Shown here in pieces: positions 62,778 to 64,000 of a stretch of 64,000 nt of DNA. The position numbers and the translations under genes are program-made. Below the pieces are notes generated by a model. That model did no database searches. It saw only the letters and a program-made list of their open reading frames with translations, and had not been told where the DNA came from. Origin of the DNA: Chionis minor (lineage: Eukaryota; Chordata; Aves; Charadriiformes; Chionididae); assembly GCA_013398295.1 (NCBI GenBank), contig VZSF01010416.1, positions 1,904,306 to 1,968,305 of the forward strand, given 5' to 3'. The stretch's first letter is position 1. The number at the start of each line of letters is the position of its first letter.

Positions 62778-63320
62778 TGTCGTGGTTTAACCCCAGCCAG
62801 CAACTAGGACCACACAGCCACTCGCTCAGTCCCTGCAGTTTGGCTGGGGCAAGAGTCAGACAGTAAATGGGAGAAAAAACTCATGGCTTGAGATAAAGAC
62901 AGTTCAATAGGTAGAGCAAAAGCCGTGCACACAAGCAAAGCAAAACAAGGAATTCATTCACTGCTTCCTGTCAGCAGGAAGGTGTTCAGCCATCTCCAGG
63001 AAAGCAGGGCTCCATCACGCATAATGGTCACTTGGGAAGACAAATGCCATAACTCTAAACATCCCCCCCTTCCTTCTTCTTCCCCCAGATTTATATACTG
63101 ATCATGACATGGTATGGCATGAATATTTCTTTGGTCAGTCAGGGTCAGCTGTCCCTACTGGCTGGCAGGGCAGTATGAGGAACAGAAAAGGCCTTGACTG
63201 CTTAGAAACAACTGAAAACATCAGCACACTATCAACACCACTCTTATCCCGGACCCAAAACATAGCCCCACATCAGCTGCTAGCAAGAAAGTTGACTCCA
63301 TCCCAGCTGAAACCATCACA
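62778..63320 (+). mobile_element. solo LTR of an avian endogenous retrovirus
   Basis: A 543-base element that starts TGTCGTGGTTTAACCCCAG and ends GCTGAAACCATCACA, with TG...CA termini as in retroviral LTRs. The 5' block with the 'ccagccagcaact..accacacagccactcgctca' phrase and the 3' block 'gaaagttgactccatcccagctgaaacca' belong to an LTR family widespread in bird genomes. A TATA-like TTTATATACTG lies at 63090. Flanking CTATC (62773-62777) and CTGTC (63321-63325) could be a 5-base target duplication with one mismatch. No gag, pol or env sequence follows, so it is a solo LTR left by recombination. An 83-codon open frame inside it is not a gene. Confidence 0.85.
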
Positions 63321-64000
63321 CTGTCCAGCCTCAACTCCTCAGCTGCCAAAGGAGTTTTAGTCTTCCTTGCCCGAAGAACAAAACCTTACCACCCCCTTCA
63401 AACATGTTAGATTGTGTAGTGGCTTACGGCAACCACTCTCCCTTCCCCACCACCCTCCCAACCGTTTGAGCAAAGTTAAATGTGTTTGAAATGCCAAGAT
63501 GAATTCCAGTGACTTCTTGAACCACTCCTCAGCAGCAAGGAGAGGGTTTCTATTAAGGGGTAGGTCACCCTTCTTTCTGGTGTCAAGTGATGAGTTTCCT
63601 GAGTGTATCCACGTTGACATTTGCTGTTACCCGTAGAAAGCAGAAACACAGAACAGAGTCATAAATTGCCTTTTGGCTGAGTCCAGTTTTGCTCCTTGTC
63701 AGTTGCATAGCTTTAACTGGTAGAAATTACTACTGAAGGCTTTGAACAAATATTAAACATCAACAAGTTTCCTAGTGTATAAATAAGCCCTGTGGTTACA
63801 AGGAAAATCTTACATCTGTGTTTACTTCTGCTTTAAAGACAGCTTCACTAAAATTTGGGAATGAAAAGTTGTATTCTTACTTTTGTTAACATGATAGAGC
63901 ATATAGTATACCCACTGTATTTTCTACACTGTCCTCTAAAAGGAATAGATTAATGTTCTTGTTTATTTTATCATCATCATATGTAACAGCCTTAATCATG
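63321..64000. other. non-coding stretch at the right edge
   Basis: No feature is identified. Sequence is moderately G+C-rich to about 63.5 kb and AT-rich after. Confidence 0.5.

Noticed and set aside
63109..63360. 83-codon open frame near the right end
   Set aside because: It lies almost wholly inside the solo LTR.

Overview
The window reads as avian nuclear DNA. The best evidence is repeats: three 5'-truncated CR1 retrotransposon ends with a bird-type 3' terminus (octamers close to ATTCTATG), two of them with remnants of the CR1 reverse-transcriptase ORF, and a solo LTR of the TGTxGTGGTTTxACCCC family common in bird genomes. The species and chromosome cannot be told from the sequence. There are no bacterial-type genes, operons, CRISPR arrays or rRNA, and no open frame exceeds about 180 codons. 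I found no protein-coding gene that I can name.

Layout. 1-1030 is AT-rich and may be the 3' UTR of a plus-strand gene to the left (AATAAA at 485 and 1008). From about 2.65 to 17.5 kb the sequence is visibly richer in G+C and holds several short minus-strand stretches that look like exons. The best are a possible terminal exon with a short 3' UTR at 7.88-8.03 kb and one with a collagen-like Gly-Pro patch at 7.2-7.4 kb. These are hypotheses: the reading phases do not form one convincing chain. From 17.5 kb to the end the DNA is AT-rich, intron-like or intergenic, with an old minus-strand CR1/L3-type LINE (22.4-23.3 kb), old plus-strand CR1-type fragments (26.3 and 34.6 kb, possibly 36.6 kb), younger CR1 ends (31.2-31.8, 49.28-49.40 and 58.2-58.6 kb), a collapsed LTR fragment (34.0 kb), a hexanucleotide array (34.4 kb), MIR/CORE-SINE-like remnants (11.1, 38.6 and 43.1 kb) and a solo LTR (62.78-63.32 kb). 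More exon-like segments on the minus strand lie at 45.7, 48.2 and 52.7 kb, and one on the plus strand at 39.9 kb.

The annotated parts are independent: transposon insertions of several ages in a gene-poor region, possibly within or beside spliced genes whose exons are small and widely spaced. I did not find a novel biological system. The points most worth checking are the exon candidates and the AT-rich blocks that resemble conserved non-coding elements. Repeat family names come from memory of consensus sequences, not from a search.
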